Of a stretch of 64,000 nucleotides of DNA, positions 1 to 7,562 are shown one piece after another. The notes under the pieces were generated by a model. It did not search any database. It saw nothing but the letters and a program-made list of their open reading frames with translations, and was not told where the DNA came from. The DNA comes from Candidatus Nanosynbacter sp. TM7-076 (GTDB lineage Bacteria > Patescibacteriota > Saccharimonadia > Saccharimonadales > Saccharimonadaceae). Position 1 is the stretch's first letter. The number at the start of each line of letters is the position of its first letter. A program made the position numbers and the translations under genes. The stretch is from positions 1 to 64,000 of the forward strand of contig NZ_JAJQJS010000003.1 in the NCBI RefSeq assembly GCF_022828325.1, given 5' to 3'.

Positions 1-1016
1 GTCGGACTCGGTGCGGGTGTCACGCTAGGTGTCGACGGTGTCGGCTCCGGGGTCGTCGTGCCGTCACCGTCTGTGCCACCAGACGCTTTAATTTCAACGG
101 AAGACTCGTACTTGGTGCCGTTCACAGACGCCGTGTTCGTTACCGTCTTTGCGCCGGCGGGAGGCACCATCTTTTCCGGTGTGTATGTGACACACACCTT
201 GGCACCGGAAGGTGCCGTCAGCTTGATGGTGCTATCGTCGACCTTAGCGGCCTTGACCTTGATGGTCGTGTTCGGGTTCCAAGTGTTACCCTTAGCACAG
301 TCAACGTCAGAAGACAGACGGGTGTTGAAGTCGTGAATGGTGTATTCTGCTCCTGGCTCTACGAGCCAGCTGATCATCCACGACGTTGAGCCATCGGCGT
401 TAAGCCAGCCGGCCTTGAAGTTGTCCGCCGTGACGTAGCTGTAGTGGACAGGACCGCAGTCCCTATCGCATGTACCATCACCGTTGCTATCACCGAACGT
501 GACAGACGTCGTCTTTCCGTTCAGGGTGAGTTCGGTAACGGTCCGACCAACGGAAGACTCCTGAACCCTAGCGGTAGCCCACCAATGACCGGAAATATCG
601 GTCTTGTTGGCCACCGAAGCAGGGATGGTGTTGACGGTACAAGTGAGGGAGCCCTCACTGACCGTGCAGTCACCGATCTGCTCCCCTGAATCTAGGACAA
701 AGGGGAAACTGCTGGCCCACTTGAGGTAAGCGCCAGCATCTACCGTGAATGACTGTCCCGTTTCGAGTTTGGCTACAGCCCACGTTCCGCTTGCGGAAAC
801 ACTCGAAGTGATGTGGGTTCCCGCGGAAGTTACGCGGGTGATTTCGGCGGTCATCTGGTGACCGGTAGTGGCGGTAGACGCCACTTCGATACCAGACGAG
901 GACTGTGCCTCGTCGGCGGCGGCGTGCGTTACTCCTCCGAAGAGGAGCATTCCGATAATGCCGACAAGAATTGCCAGCATTGAGACTCTCAGTGGAGTCT
1001 TGGTGTGACGGCTCAT
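1..1016 (-). CDS. Secreted surface protein, N-terminal part (runs off window)
   Basis: The frame is open from an ATG at 1016 to the window edge, and the 3' end lies outside. A GAAAGG ribosome site precedes the ATG. Residues 1-33 form a classical signal peptide: basic MSRHTK, a hydrophobic core (about 13-27), then THAAA-DEA as a likely signal peptidase I site. The mature part is rich in Thr, Ser, Gly and Val with scattered cysteines and looks beta-rich. Near the window edge it becomes a Pro/Thr linker (TTTPEPTPSTPSVTP), as in wall-anchored adhesins of Gram-positive-type cells. The GC content and codon use are visibly higher than in the flanking ribosomal genes, which suggests transfer or a distinct gene class. 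I recognise no catalytic domain. Surface exposure is a firm inference; a role in host contact is only a guess. Confidence 0.75.
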   Translation of the reverse strand, partial: MSRHTKTPLRVSMLAILVGIIGMLLFGGVTHAAADEAQSSSGIEVASTATTGHQMTAEITRVTSAGTHITSSVSASGTWAVAKLETGQSFTVDAGAYLKWASSFPFVLDSGEQIGDCTVSEGSLTCTVNTIPASVANKTDISGHWWATARVQESSVGRTVTELTLNGKTTSVTFGDSNGDGTCDRDCGPVHYSYVTADNFKAGWLNADGSTSWMISWLVEPGAEYTIHDFNTRLSSDVDCAKGNTWNPNTTIKVKAAKVDDSTIKLTAPSGAKVCVTYTPEKMVPPAGAKTVTNTASVNGTKYESSVEIKASGGTDGDGTTTPEPTPSTPSVTPAPSP

Positions 1017-1062
1017 CGCGCCATCCTTTCTCTCGTGAAAACTTTAGATAGCAGATGTTAAG

Positions 1063-1096
1063 GTTCTTATCCAGCGCTAGGCTGGAAATCAAGAAC
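1063..1096 (-). promoter_or_regulatory. Hairpin in 5' leader of the surface-protein gene
   Basis: GTTCTT (1063-1068) pairs with AAGAAC (1091-1096), and TCCAGC (1070-1075) pairs with GCTGGA (1081-1086) around a 5-base loop. It lies in the roughly 110-base leader between the promoter and the ATG at 1016. It has no U tract, so a terminator is unlikely; an mRNA-stability or regulatory role is inferred. Confidence 0.5.
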
Positions 1097-1130
1097 TCAC
1101 TTGAACATCAGCATCTAGGCGGACTTTACT

Positions 1131-1158
1131 ATTTTATCATAAAAAATGAAAAATGCAA
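1131..1158 (-). promoter_or_regulatory. Promoter of the surface-protein gene
   Basis: On the minus strand, TTGCAT (1153-1158), a 16-base spacer, and TAAAAT (1131-1136) with an extended TGA just upstream. It predicts a long leader to the ATG at 1016. Confidence 0.6.
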
Positions 1159-1164
1159 TAGTAA

Positions 1165-1195
1165 CACAAAAATCCCGCCAGAATCGACGGGATTT
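1165..1195 (-). terminator. Terminator after rplA
   Basis: AAATCCCG (1170-1177) pairs with CGGGATTT (1188-1195). Read on the minus strand it is followed by TTTTGTGTT. It lies just downstream of the rplA stop. Confidence 0.85.
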
Positions 1196-1215
1196 AATTG
1201 GCTGAAACGTAAAGA

Positions 1216-2223
1216 TTACAGAGAGTTCTCTACTTTAATGCCAGGGCCCATGGTTGTAGCGACTGCGACGCTCTTAATGTAAACACCCTTTAAGCTGGAT
1301 GGCTTTTGGGAGTTCAGGCTGGTCAAGAATGCGCGTGCGTTTTCTGACAATTTTTCAGCGCCGAATGATACTTTGCCGATTGACAAGTGAACGATGGCTT
1401 GCTTATCAACACGATATTCAACTTTTCCGGCCTTTGCTTCAGAAACGGCTTTAGCGACATCGGTAGCAACAGTGCCAGACTTTGGATTTGGCATCAAACC
1501 GCGTGGGCCAAGCAAACGTGCGTATTTACCAAGCTTTGGCATGTACTGTGGAGTCGCAACCAAAATGTCGAAGTTCAATTCTTCTTTGTCCAATTGGCTT
1601 AGGAATTCTTCGTCACCGATGATGTCAGCGCCAGCTTTTTTAGCGGCAGCGTGTTCTGATTCTGGTGCAAAAACTGCTACGCGAACATCCTTACCTGTAC
1701 CGTGTGGCAATGCTACGGTTGAGCGAATGTTTTGGTCGGCTTGGCGTGGGTCAACACCTAGGCGGATGTGGATTTCAACGCTAGCGTCGAACTTGACTGG
1801 GCTGGTTTCAGTAGCCAATTTCAAAGCTTCGTCTAAGCTGTACAATTTGTTCTTTTCAATGTTTTTTGCAGCGTCTTGATATTTTTTACCGCGGCGCTCC
1901 AAGCGTGGACGAGTAACTGGCTTTGGACCTTTCTTTACGTGAGCTTCGGCGTCGTCTGATTGTGGAGTAGTGTCACCAGCTTCCTTACGAGCTTCCTTCT
2001 CTGCTTTTTCAGCGGCTTCGTCAAGAGCTTTTTGGCTGCGTTTGCCAGACTTAGCGACAGTAGCTTCGCGCTCAGCAACAACGTCTTTGTCTTTGTTGTC
2101 TTGAGATTTGCTTGCGTCTGTAGCTTCTGCAATTGCTGCTTCAATTTCAGCGATTGTATTTTTCTCACTGACCTCTAATTTTAGTTCTGCTGCTTTTTCT
2201 AGCAACTCGGCTTTCTTTGCCAT
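1216..2223 (-). CDS. rplA: Ribosomal protein L1 with N-terminal extension
   Basis: Large-subunit protein L1 forms the mobile L1 stalk and binds 23S rRNA. The canonical L1 domain covers about residues 105-335, with SLDEALKLA near its start and [16 protein letters not shown] as the signature. Bacterial L1 is usually near 230 residues; this one has 335. The extra N-terminus begins with a helix-rich stretch ([16 protein letters not shown]... AEIEAAI, residues 4-32) that resembles the HeH/SAP/Rho-N type of short nucleic-acid-binding fold. A Lys/Glu/Ala-rich, probably disordered linker follows to about residue 100. The gene is not next to rplK as in most bacteria: eno and a tsaC-like gene lie between them. 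It has its own promoter and a structured leader. The identity is certain; the added domain's function is inferred. Confidence 0.97.
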   Translation of the reverse strand: MAKKAELLEKAAELKLEVSEKNTIAEIEAAIAEATDASKSQDNKDKDVVAEREATVAKSGKRSQKALDEAAEKAEKEARKEAGDTTPQSDDAEAHVKKGPKPVTRPRLERRGKKYQDAAKNIEKNKLYSLDEALKLATETSPVKFDASVEIHIRLGVDPRQADQNIRSTVALPHGTGKDVRVAVFAPESEHAAAKKAGADIIGDEEFLSQLDKEELNFDILVATPQYMPKLGKYARLLGPRGLMPNPKSGTVATDVAKAVSEAKAGKVEYRVDKQAIVHLSIGKVSFGAEKLSENARAFLTSLNSQKPSSLKGVYIKSVAVATTMGPGIKVENSL

Positions 2224-2247
2224 AAAAATCCTTTCTGTGGTACGAAC

Positions 2248-2299
2248 GGCAATTTGTCATCTTAACAAATCAGCCTCCCAACATTGATTGATAATGTTG
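2248..2299 (-). promoter_or_regulatory. Two hairpins in the rplA leader (possible autoregulatory site)
   Basis: One helix is GGC-A-ATTTGT (2248-2257) pairing with ACAAAT-CA-GCC (2265-2275), with a small asymmetric internal loop. A second is CAACATT (2279-2285) pairing with AATGTTG (2293-2299). Ribosomal protein L1 commonly represses its own mRNA through a leader helix with an asymmetric loop. Assigning that role here is inference. Confidence 0.4.
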
Positions 2300-2301
2300 A
2301 A

Positions 2302-2331
2302 ATTATACCATATTTTCAGAGATTGAGGCAA
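2302..2331 (-). promoter_or_regulatory. Promoter of rplA
   Basis: Minus strand TTGCCT (2326-2331), an 18-base spacer, and TATAAT (2302-2307) with an extended TGG. It predicts a leader of about 70 bases carrying the two hairpins. Confidence 0.7.
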
Positions 2332-2335
2332 ATGT

Positions 2336-2363
2336 TTGATTTTATGGAGAATAATTGTACAAT
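2336..2363 (+). promoter_or_regulatory. Promoter of the 167-residue protein gene; near-leaderless
   Basis: TTGATT (2336-2341), a 16-base spacer and TACAAT (2358-2363). Transcription should start about 3 bases before the ATG at 2373. The site is divergent from, and abuts, the rplA promoter. Confidence 0.55.
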
Positions 2364-2372
2364 ATTCATACT

Positions 2373-2876
2373 ATGAGTGAAGTTTTAAGTGGTTCAGATG
2401 ATAATTTTGAGGAAATAGTAAGTGGAATTACTCCGTCTTGGGAGAAGGAAGATGCTATAATCGTTTCGCCACAATGCGAATCTTGCCCGAGAGTAATGGC
2501 GGCACTACTTGAATTGGATGAATATAAGAAAGCGGTAGGCGAACTCCTGAGAATGGCATCGGCGGAAGAGGAGGAAATCGTAGTAGTTGACGTACTTACT
2601 GGCGAAAGAGTGTCTGAAGGAGTTATTGACTACGCTTGTAAAATAGCTGGCGGTAAATTGGGCGGATTGAGCGAGAAAATAGCAGAAACACAGAGGGATA
2701 TTTCTATCATAACCAAAGAATGTAAAGGACCTTTAGCTCTTGGAGGGTCTGACGGTTCTCGGGTTGTGCGCGTCGCTATGTGTGATAGTCCGAAGGTGCT
2801 TTATTCAGGATTGGGTGAAACTCAAATTGGTGAGCCGGTGATAATACGGCGCGACCTGAAGAAAAATAAAGATTAA
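2373..2876 (+). CDS. Uncharacterised 167-residue protein
   Basis: I do not recognise this family. The start is placed at the ATG at 2373 (MSEVLSGSDD), because an upstream TTG at 2355 would lie inside the -10 box. The protein is acidic in its first third and carries a CESCPRV motif (Cys-x-x-Cys, about residues 33-36) and two further cysteines (C112, C139). It has no signal peptide or membrane segment and looks cytoplasmic. The middle is Ala/Glu-rich and probably helical; the C-terminus ends in a basic RRDLKKNKD. The gene stands alone between the divergent rplA promoter and eno, with about 30 bases before eno. The CxxC pair could bind a metal or be redox-active, but nothing else supports a function. 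Confidence 0.7.
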   Translation: MSEVLSGSDDNFEEIVSGITPSWEKEDAIIVSPQCESCPRVMAALLELDEYKKAVGELLRMASAEEEEIVVVDVLTGERVSEGVIDYACKIAGGKLGGLSEKIAETQRDISIITKECKGPLALGGSDGSRVVRVAMCDSPKVLYSGLGETQIGEPVIIRRDLKKNKD

Positions 2877-2902
2877 CATATAATTGCTGTTTTTGATAAA
2901 AT
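2873..2902 (+). promoter_or_regulatory. Promoter of eno; leaderless start
   Basis: TTAACA (2873-2878), an 18-base spacer, and TAAAAT (2897-2902) with an extended TGA. Seven bases separate the -10 box from the ATG at 2910, so transcription should begin on or next to the start codon. There is no Shine-Dalgarno site. Confidence 0.65.
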
Positions 2903-2909
2903 AGTAATT

Positions 2910-4190
2910 ATGGATATAACAATTACAAACATACAAGCAAGGCAAATTTTAGATTCGCGTGGAAATCCGACGGTTGAGGCGGACGTGACTTTGAGTGACG
3001 GTTCGTTCGGTCGTGCGGCTGTTCCGTCTGGCGCAAGCACTGGCTCTTTCGAGGCTGTTGAGCTTCGGGATGGCGAGTTGGCGTTCGGCGGTAAGGGTGT
3101 GCTTCGTGCGGTCGAAAATGTCAATGGTGAGATTGCGCAGGCTTTGAAAGGCTCTAATCCGTTTGACCAGGCTGCAATTGATGAAAAAATGAAGAGTCTG
3201 GACGGTACACCGAATAAGGCGCGTTTGGGTGCAAATGCGATTTTGGCGGTGTCACTAGCCGTGGCGAAAGCTGTCGCTAAGTCGCGTGGTGTGGAGTTAT
3301 ATCAATACGTCAATAGCTTGGCTGGAAATCCTGCAATGTGCCTGCCAATGCCGATGATCAACGTGATGAATGGCGGTCAGCATGCGCTGGGTGCGACTGA
3401 TTTTCAGGAATATATGATTATTCCAACTAGCGCGGCAACTTTTGCGGACGCAGTTCGAATGAGTGCTGAAGTTTTTCATGCATTGGCAAAAATCCTGAAA
3501 GATGAAGGCTATCCTACAACGGTTGGCGATGAAGGCGGCTATGCACCTCATGTCAGGAATGGTAATATGGAGCCTATTTTGTTACTATCTCGCGCCATCG
3601 AGCAGGCTGGCTATAAATTAGGCGTGGACTTTGGCTTTGCGCTGGATGTTGCAGCGAGCGAGCTTTACAAGGACGGCAAATATAACTTGGCGACTGAGCA
3701 CCGAATTCTGTCGGCTGACGAAATGATTCGCACGTATAAAGCTCTGCTGGAGCGCGTCCCTGTTCTCTCGATTGAGGATGGATTGAACGAAGAAGCTTGG
3801 GAGGATTGGGAGAAAATGACGGCTGATTTGGGCAATTTTGCGCAATTGGTTGGCGACGATCTTTTGGTGACGAATGTCGAGCGATTGAAGCGCGGAATTG
3901 AAGAAAAGGCTGGCAATGCGATCTTAATCAAGCCGAACCAAATTGGTACATTGACTGAGACAATTCAAGCTGTTTTGATGGCGAAGAATGCTGGTTGGAA
4001 TACAGTGATGAGCCACCGATCTGGCGAGACGGAGGACGTAACGATTTCTCACTTGGCGGTCGGTTTGGGTACAGGTCAAATTAAGACTGGCTCGATGTCG
4101 CGTTCAGAGCGAATTGCTAAGTACAACGAGCTGCTGAGAATTGCGGAAAAGCGCCCAGATTTGGAAATTGCGCATCCGTTTGTAAAGTAA
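2910..4190 (+). CDS. eno: Enolase
   Basis: Phosphopyruvate hydratase, converting 2-phosphoglycerate to phosphoenolpyruvate in lower glycolysis; cytoplasmic. At 426 residues it has the normal length. Visible hallmarks are [12 protein letters not shown] near the N-terminus, the [12 protein letters not shown] stretch, VGDEGGYAP, the metal ligand region [14 protein letters not shown], and the signature [14 protein letters not shown], followed by [10 protein letters not shown] and [15 protein letters not shown]. The catalytic Glu/Lys and the Mg ligands all appear present. It is a single-gene unit with its own leaderless-type promoter and a strong terminator. In most bacteria eno is near pyrG or other glycolytic genes; here it sits between rplA and a tsaC-like gene. 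Confidence 0.98.
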   Translation: MDITITNIQARQILDSRGNPTVEADVTLSDGSFGRAAVPSGASTGSFEAVELRDGELAFGGKGVLRAVENVNGEIAQALKGSNPFDQAAIDEKMKSLDGTPNKARLGANAILAVSLAVAKAVAKSRGVELYQYVNSLAGNPAMCLPMPMINVMNGGQHALGATDFQEYMIIPTSAATFADAVRMSAEVFHALAKILKDEGYPTTVGDEGGYAPHVRNGNMEPILLLSRAIEQAGYKLGVDFGFALDVAASELYKDGKYNLATEHRILSADEMIRTYKALLERVPVLSIEDGLNEEAWEDWEKMTADLGNFAQLVGDDLLVTNVERLKRGIEEKAGNAILIKPNQIGTLTETIQAVLMAKNAGWNTVMSHRSGETEDVTISHLAVGLGTGQIKTGSMSRSERIAKYNELLRIAEKRPDLEIAHPFVK

Positions 4191-4197
4191 CTCACGC

Positions 4198-4236
4198 AAA
4201 AAGACTTCCCCGTAATTTAGAGGAAGTCTTTTTTAT
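4198..4236. terminator. Bidirectional terminator between eno and the tsaC-like gene
   Basis: AAAAAGACTTCC (4198-4209) pairs with GGAAGTCTTTTTT (4222-4234). T runs occur on both strands, so it can end both convergent genes. Confidence 0.9.
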
Positions 4237-4254
4237 TTGGCAATTTTCCGAGGA

Positions 4255-4812
4255 TTATCTTCTTAAAAACTCAATTTCCCCGCCCTCGTTGATTCGGACG
4301 ATTTGCGACGGTTGAGCGTCGGCGACTTCTCCAGAATCGACATAAATCGGCACTAATTCGTGGAAGTAATTTATCGCTTCGGTGATGTTTTTTGCCGGTT
4401 CTTCTCCCGATGGATTTGCACTGGGCGCGACCAAAAGACCGACGATTCGAATTAACTCTGCTAATGGAGATTCTGGCACGACTCTGAATGCCAATGTTCC
4501 GCCGTTCCTCGGAAGATGTGGCAGAAAATTAGGGCTCACTTTGGTGGCGATTGTTGTTGGTCTATTTTTGGAGATTTCTTGATATTTGTGTTTGATCGAC
4601 GGCGTGAGATTAGGAATGTCGTCAATATCCGCAACCAAAATAATGACCGGATTATTCAAAGGGCGCCGCTTAACTTCGTATAATTTCTCGACGGCTTTTT
4701 CTGAATTGGCAGCGGCTAATATTCCGTAAATCGTATCAGTTTTAGCAATTATCAATTGCTCGTTCTGGAGCGCGGAAATTACACTGTTGTCTAAAATATT
4801 CTTCACAATCAT
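4255..4812 (-). CDS. tsaC: Sua5/YciO/YrdC-family protein (TsaC-like, threonylcarbamoyl-AMP synthase)
   Basis: The family makes threonylcarbamoyl-AMP from threonine, bicarbonate and ATP for the t6A37 modification of ANN-decoding tRNAs. Motifs of the YrdC fold are visible: AKTDTIYGI (about residues 23-31), KRRPLNNPVIIL, the NGGTLAFRV strand and VAPSANPSG. At 185 residues it is a short TsaC-type protein without the Sua5 C-terminal domain. Two starts are possible. The ATG at 4812 lies only 2 bases after a TAAAAT box, while a GTG at codon 3 (4806) would sit at the expected transcription start and give a leaderless mRNA. It is isolated from rplK by a terminator. Orthology to TsaC rather than YciO is likely but not proven. 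Confidence 0.87.
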   Translation of the reverse strand: MIVKNILDNSVISALQNEQLIIAKTDTIYGILAAANSEKAVEKLYEVKRRPLNNPVIILVADIDDIPNLTPSIKHKYQEISKNRPTTIATKVSPNFLPHLPRNGGTLAFRVVPESPLAELIRIVGLLVAPSANPSGEEPAKNITEAINYFHELVPIYVDSGEVADAQPSQIVRINEGGEIEFLRR

Positions 4813-4829
4813 TTATTTTACCATAAAAT

Positions 4830-4849
4830 AACCCCGAGAAGTTCGGGGC
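4830..4849 (-). terminator. Terminator after rplK
   Basis: CCCCGA (4832-4837) pairs with TCGGGG (4843-4848). On the minus strand it is followed by TTATTTTA. Confidence 0.8.
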
Positions 4850-4871
4850 TATCTGTTAAAAGTTCTGTAGC

Positions 4872-5297
4872 TTAGTCGACGACTTCAACGCCCATTGAGC
4901 GTGCTGATCCGGCGATAACTTTCATTGCGCCTTCGATGTCGATTGCGTTCAATTGATCTTTTTTCGCTTCAGCGATTTCTTGCAATTGTGCGCGAGTAAT
5001 CTTACCAACCTTGTCTGAGTGTGGCTTGCCGCTGCCCTTTTGGATGCCAGCTTTTTCACGAATCATATCGTCAACTGGCTGACCAAGTGAGTTCCAAGTA
5101 AATGTTCGGTCTTCGTAAACTTGAATGTGAACAATTACATCCTTACCCATCATGTCTTTTGTAGCGTCATTGAATGGATTGATGAAGTCCATCATGTTTA
5201 GTCCCCACTGACCAAGCGTTGATCCCACTGGAGGACCTGCTGTTGCTCGACCGGCTGGAATGCGTAATTTCAAATTACCAATAATTTTCTTTGCCAT
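4872..5297 (-). CDS. rplK: Ribosomal protein L11
   Basis: L11 binds the GTPase-associated region of 23S rRNA and helps factor binding. At 141 residues it has the usual length. The N-terminal domain contains KLRIPAGRATAGPPVGSTLGQ and the C-terminal rRNA-binding domain contains GSARSMGVEVVD. A GGAAGAAC ribosome site precedes the ATG. It follows nusG in the conserved secE-nusG-rplK order, but rplA, normally next, has moved about 3 kb away and a terminator follows rplK. Confidence 0.98.
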   Translation of the reverse strand: MAKKIIGNLKLRIPAGRATAGPPVGSTLGQWGLNMMDFINPFNDATKDMMGKDVIVHIQVYEDRTFTWNSLGQPVDDMIREKAGIQKGSGKPHSDKVGKITRAQLQEIAEAKKDQLNAIDIEGAMKVIAGSARSMGVEVVD

Positions 5298-5363
5298 AGT
5301 TCTTCCTTATAGTTTGTAGTGCGTAACTCGAATATTGTATCGAAAAATGCTTAAAATTGCAAG

Positions 5364-5909
5364 CTAAACTTTTTTAACCTGCAAGGCGTCCAACTCGACT
5401 GGAGTGTCACGGCCAAACATGCTGACCATAACCTTCAAAGTACCCTTAGATGCGTCAATTTCACTCACGGCGCCATCAAAGCCCTTGAATGGACCGTCGA
5501 TAATTGAAACAACTTCGCCCTCTGAGAAATCAATCTGATGCTTTGGCTCTTCAACGCCCATTCGCTTCTTAATCTTCGCAATTTCTTTTTCAGAAACTGG
5601 AGTTGGCGTAGTGTCGGCGCCCACAAATCCTGTAACGCCTGGTGTGTTGCGGATGATGTACCAAGTTTCGTCGGTCAATTTCATCTCGACTAAGACATAG
5701 CCCTGGAAGATCTTAGCCTCAACAATTTTACGCTTACCGTTGCGAATCTGGATTTGCTTCTCCTTTGGCACGATAACGTCAAAAATCTTATCAGCCATAT
5801 CGACGCCGTTGATTCGTTGGCGGATTGATTCGGCAACTTTTTCTTCATAGCCAGAATAAGTGTGAATTGCATACCATTGCTTGCTATCGTCATATCGTTT
5901 TGAACTCAT
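5364..5909 (-). CDS. nusG: Transcription termination/antitermination factor NusG
   Basis: NusG binds the RNA polymerase clamp and couples transcription to translation or Rho. At 181 residues it has the two expected domains. The NGN domain starts with KQWYAIHTYSGYEEKVAESI (about residues 10-29) and includes GYVLVEM and VRNTPGV-like IIRNTPGVTGFVG. The KOW domain contains FSEGEVVSIIDGPFKGFDG and ends with FGRDTPVELDALQVKKV. The start is set by GGGAGAG upstream of the ATG. secE ends 10 bases before it, so the two are co-transcribed. Confidence 0.98.
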   Translation of the reverse strand: MSSKRYDDSKQWYAIHTYSGYEEKVAESIRQRINGVDMADKIFDVIVPKEKQIQIRNGKRKIVEAKIFQGYVLVEMKLTDETWYIIRNTPGVTGFVGADTTPTPVSEKEIAKIKKRMGVEEPKHQIDFSEGEVVSIIDGPFKGFDGAVSEIDASKGTLKVMVSMFGRDTPVELDALQVKKV

Positions 5910-5919
5910 AATCTCTCCC

Positions 5920-6249
5920 TTACTTCAAAATTTGGTTAAAGCCCCAGTTAAATGCGGCGTCAAGTAATAAAATCAGAACGACAAACACAAAGGTGAAGAT
6001 AAGCACTGCCGCTGTCATTGCCCAAGTGGCTGAGCGGGTTGGCCAGCGAACTAGCTTCAGCTCTTCCCAGGCGCCCTTAAAATATCCAATCAATCCACCT
6101 TTTTCGCCAGACTTTTTAGGTGTTTTTGTGGTGATTTTTGTTGGTTTATTGATTTTTTTCGCTACAGTTTTTTCTTTTTTTGGCGCGTCGTCAGTAGCCT
6201 TGATTCGACGAACCGTAGTTTTGCTGCTTGCCTTGCCCTTCTGTGCCAT
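5920..6249 (-). CDS. secE: Preprotein translocase subunit SecE
   Basis: SecE clamps SecY in the Sec translocon. I chose the ATG at 6249 (MAQKGKASSK; 109 residues) because GGGAG lies just upstream. A further in-frame ATG at 6282 would overlap the preceding terminator hairpin. Residues 1-50 are Lys/Thr-rich and basic. The conserved amphipathic motif FKGAWEELKLVRWPTR is followed by one membrane segment (about residues 76-98). This is the short, single-span SecE typical of most bacteria, with a longer basic N-terminus. Its neighbours nusG and rplK confirm it. Confidence 0.95.
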   Translation of the reverse strand: MAQKGKASSKTTVRRIKATDDAPKKEKTVAKKINKPTKITTKTPKKSGEKGGLIGYFKGAWEELKLVRWPTRSATWAMTAAVLIFTFVFVVLILLLDAAFNWGFNQILK

Positions 6250-6261
6250 ATTTTCTCCCAA

Positions 6262-6288
6262 TTTAAAAAGTCTGTTTTTCACAGACTG
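6262..6288 (-). terminator. Terminator between the histidine kinase gene and secE
   Basis: AGTCTGT (6269-6275) pairs with ACAGACT (6281-6287). The minus strand continues with TTTTTAAATT. It ends the kinase transcript just ahead of secE. Confidence 0.8.
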
Positions 6289-6338
6289 TCAATAGCCATT
6301 GTAATTCATCCAGTCCAAAAAAACAAGTTGACCGAATA

Positions 6339-7532
6339 TTATTTGTCATTTTTTTTGAACTCTTTTAGTTTGAATCCGAACGTCGATCCGTGGTTCAATC
6401 GGCTTTCTACCTCAATTTTGCAGCCCAATTTCTTCGCCAACTTAGCGGAAACATATAGACCTAATCCCGTGCCTTTCGTCTCGCGAGTTCTATAATCTTC
6501 TGCGCGGTAAAACTTATCGAAAATTTTTGCCATGTCGGCTTTGCTAATGCCAATTCCCGTGTCAATAACCTTGAAGGTGATTTCGCCAGATTTATTTTTC
6601 TTGATGGATAAAGTTATGGAGCCTTTTTGTGTATATCGAATAGAGTTGGTAATGAAGTTTTGGAGAATTTCCTCCAGATATAGACGAGAAACCTTAACCA
6701 CGCCAAGTCGCCCGCCGATATCCAAATTGAAAGCTAAGCCTTTTTCGCCCGCCTGAGGTGAATATTCGGAATTTATCTGAGCCGCCAACTCTGTCACGTC
6801 AATTATTTCCGTTTCATCGGCTACTCCTCGCTCTGCTCGTGATAGCGTACTGAGGTCGTTGATCATTCGCGCTAGAAATAAAATTTGCTTATGAGATTCG
6901 TCAATGGCTTCAGGAATTTTGCTGGTCATTTTACGCTCGACCAGTAATTTGGCGTTACTCAGCGAACCTTCAGCAATAGCAATTGGCGTGCGTAATTCGT
7001 GACTAACTACGCTAATAAATTCATCGCGCTCCTCCTCGAGGCTCTTCGTCTTCGTGATGTCGCGTAAAATAAGTACATATCCGTCCGGTGTCATCTTGTC
7101 GCCGCCCTGAACTGGCGCAAGCGTAACTTCCAGGCGAATATAATCGCCATCTTCGATTTTCATTAAGACGTCGTCGCGCTGGCGAATTGCGGAAGATTTG
7201 GTGAGTTCCTTAAAAATGTCAATCGGCTTTTTATCTGTCGTTTCAAGGTTCAGCACCTGACTGATATGTTCGCCGTTAATTCCGCTGTTCGTGTCAATTA
7301 AATTAAGCGCCGCCGAATTGTATGTATTGATAATTCCGTGTTCGTCCGTACTGAGAATCGCGTCGGTAATATTATTGATAAGCGTGATCATTCTTTGATG
7401 TTCGCTAAGGCTTTTTTTATCATTTTTACAATCGTCCTTATCGCTAATTTCCGACAATATTTTATGCAAAACAATAGCTATAACACCTAAAACAACACTC
7501 AGAGTGATCAATAGAAAAATTAGCGCCCACAT
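6339..7532 (-). CDS. Membrane-anchored PAS sensor histidine kinase
   Basis: A 397-residue kinase that would autophosphorylate on histidine and pass the phosphate to a response regulator. One N-terminal membrane helix (about 3-23) is followed by a PAS-like region (about 45-165: ITDAILSTDEHGIINTYN... VLILRDIT). The dimerisation domain has the H box FISVVSHELRTPIA (phosphoacceptor H178), and the ATPase domain has ITNSIRYT (N box), DTGIGIS (G1) and GTGLGLYVS (G2). There is no extracytoplasmic sensor loop, so sensing is probably cytoplasmic or within the membrane. No response regulator is adjacent, making it an orphan here. A TATACT box (7539-7544) lies 6 bases before the ATG, giving a leaderless mRNA. 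Confidence 0.93.
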   Translation of the reverse strand: MWALIFLLITLSVVLGVIAIVLHKILSEISDKDDCKNDKKSLSEHQRMITLINNITDAILSTDEHGIINTYNSAALNLIDTNSGINGEHISQVLNLETTDKKPIDIFKELTKSSAIRQRDDVLMKIEDGDYIRLEVTLAPVQGGDKMTPDGYVLILRDITKTKSLEEERDEFISVVSHELRTPIAIAEGSLSNAKLLVERKMTSKIPEAIDESHKQILFLARMINDLSTLSRAERGVADETEIIDVTELAAQINSEYSPQAGEKGLAFNLDIGGRLGVVKVSRLYLEEILQNFITNSIRYTQKGSITLSIKKNKSGEITFKVIDTGIGISKADMAKIFDKFYRAEDYRTRETKGTGLGLYVSAKLAKKLGCKIEVESRLNHGSTFGFKLKEFKKNDK

Positions 7533-7562
7533 AGCTAAAGTATAACATAAGCATATGCGTTT

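Noticed and set aside
1960-2178. Open frames opposite rplA and other ribosomal genes
   Set aside because: They lack ribosome sites and family motifs and mirror the codon pattern of highly expressed genes on the other strand.
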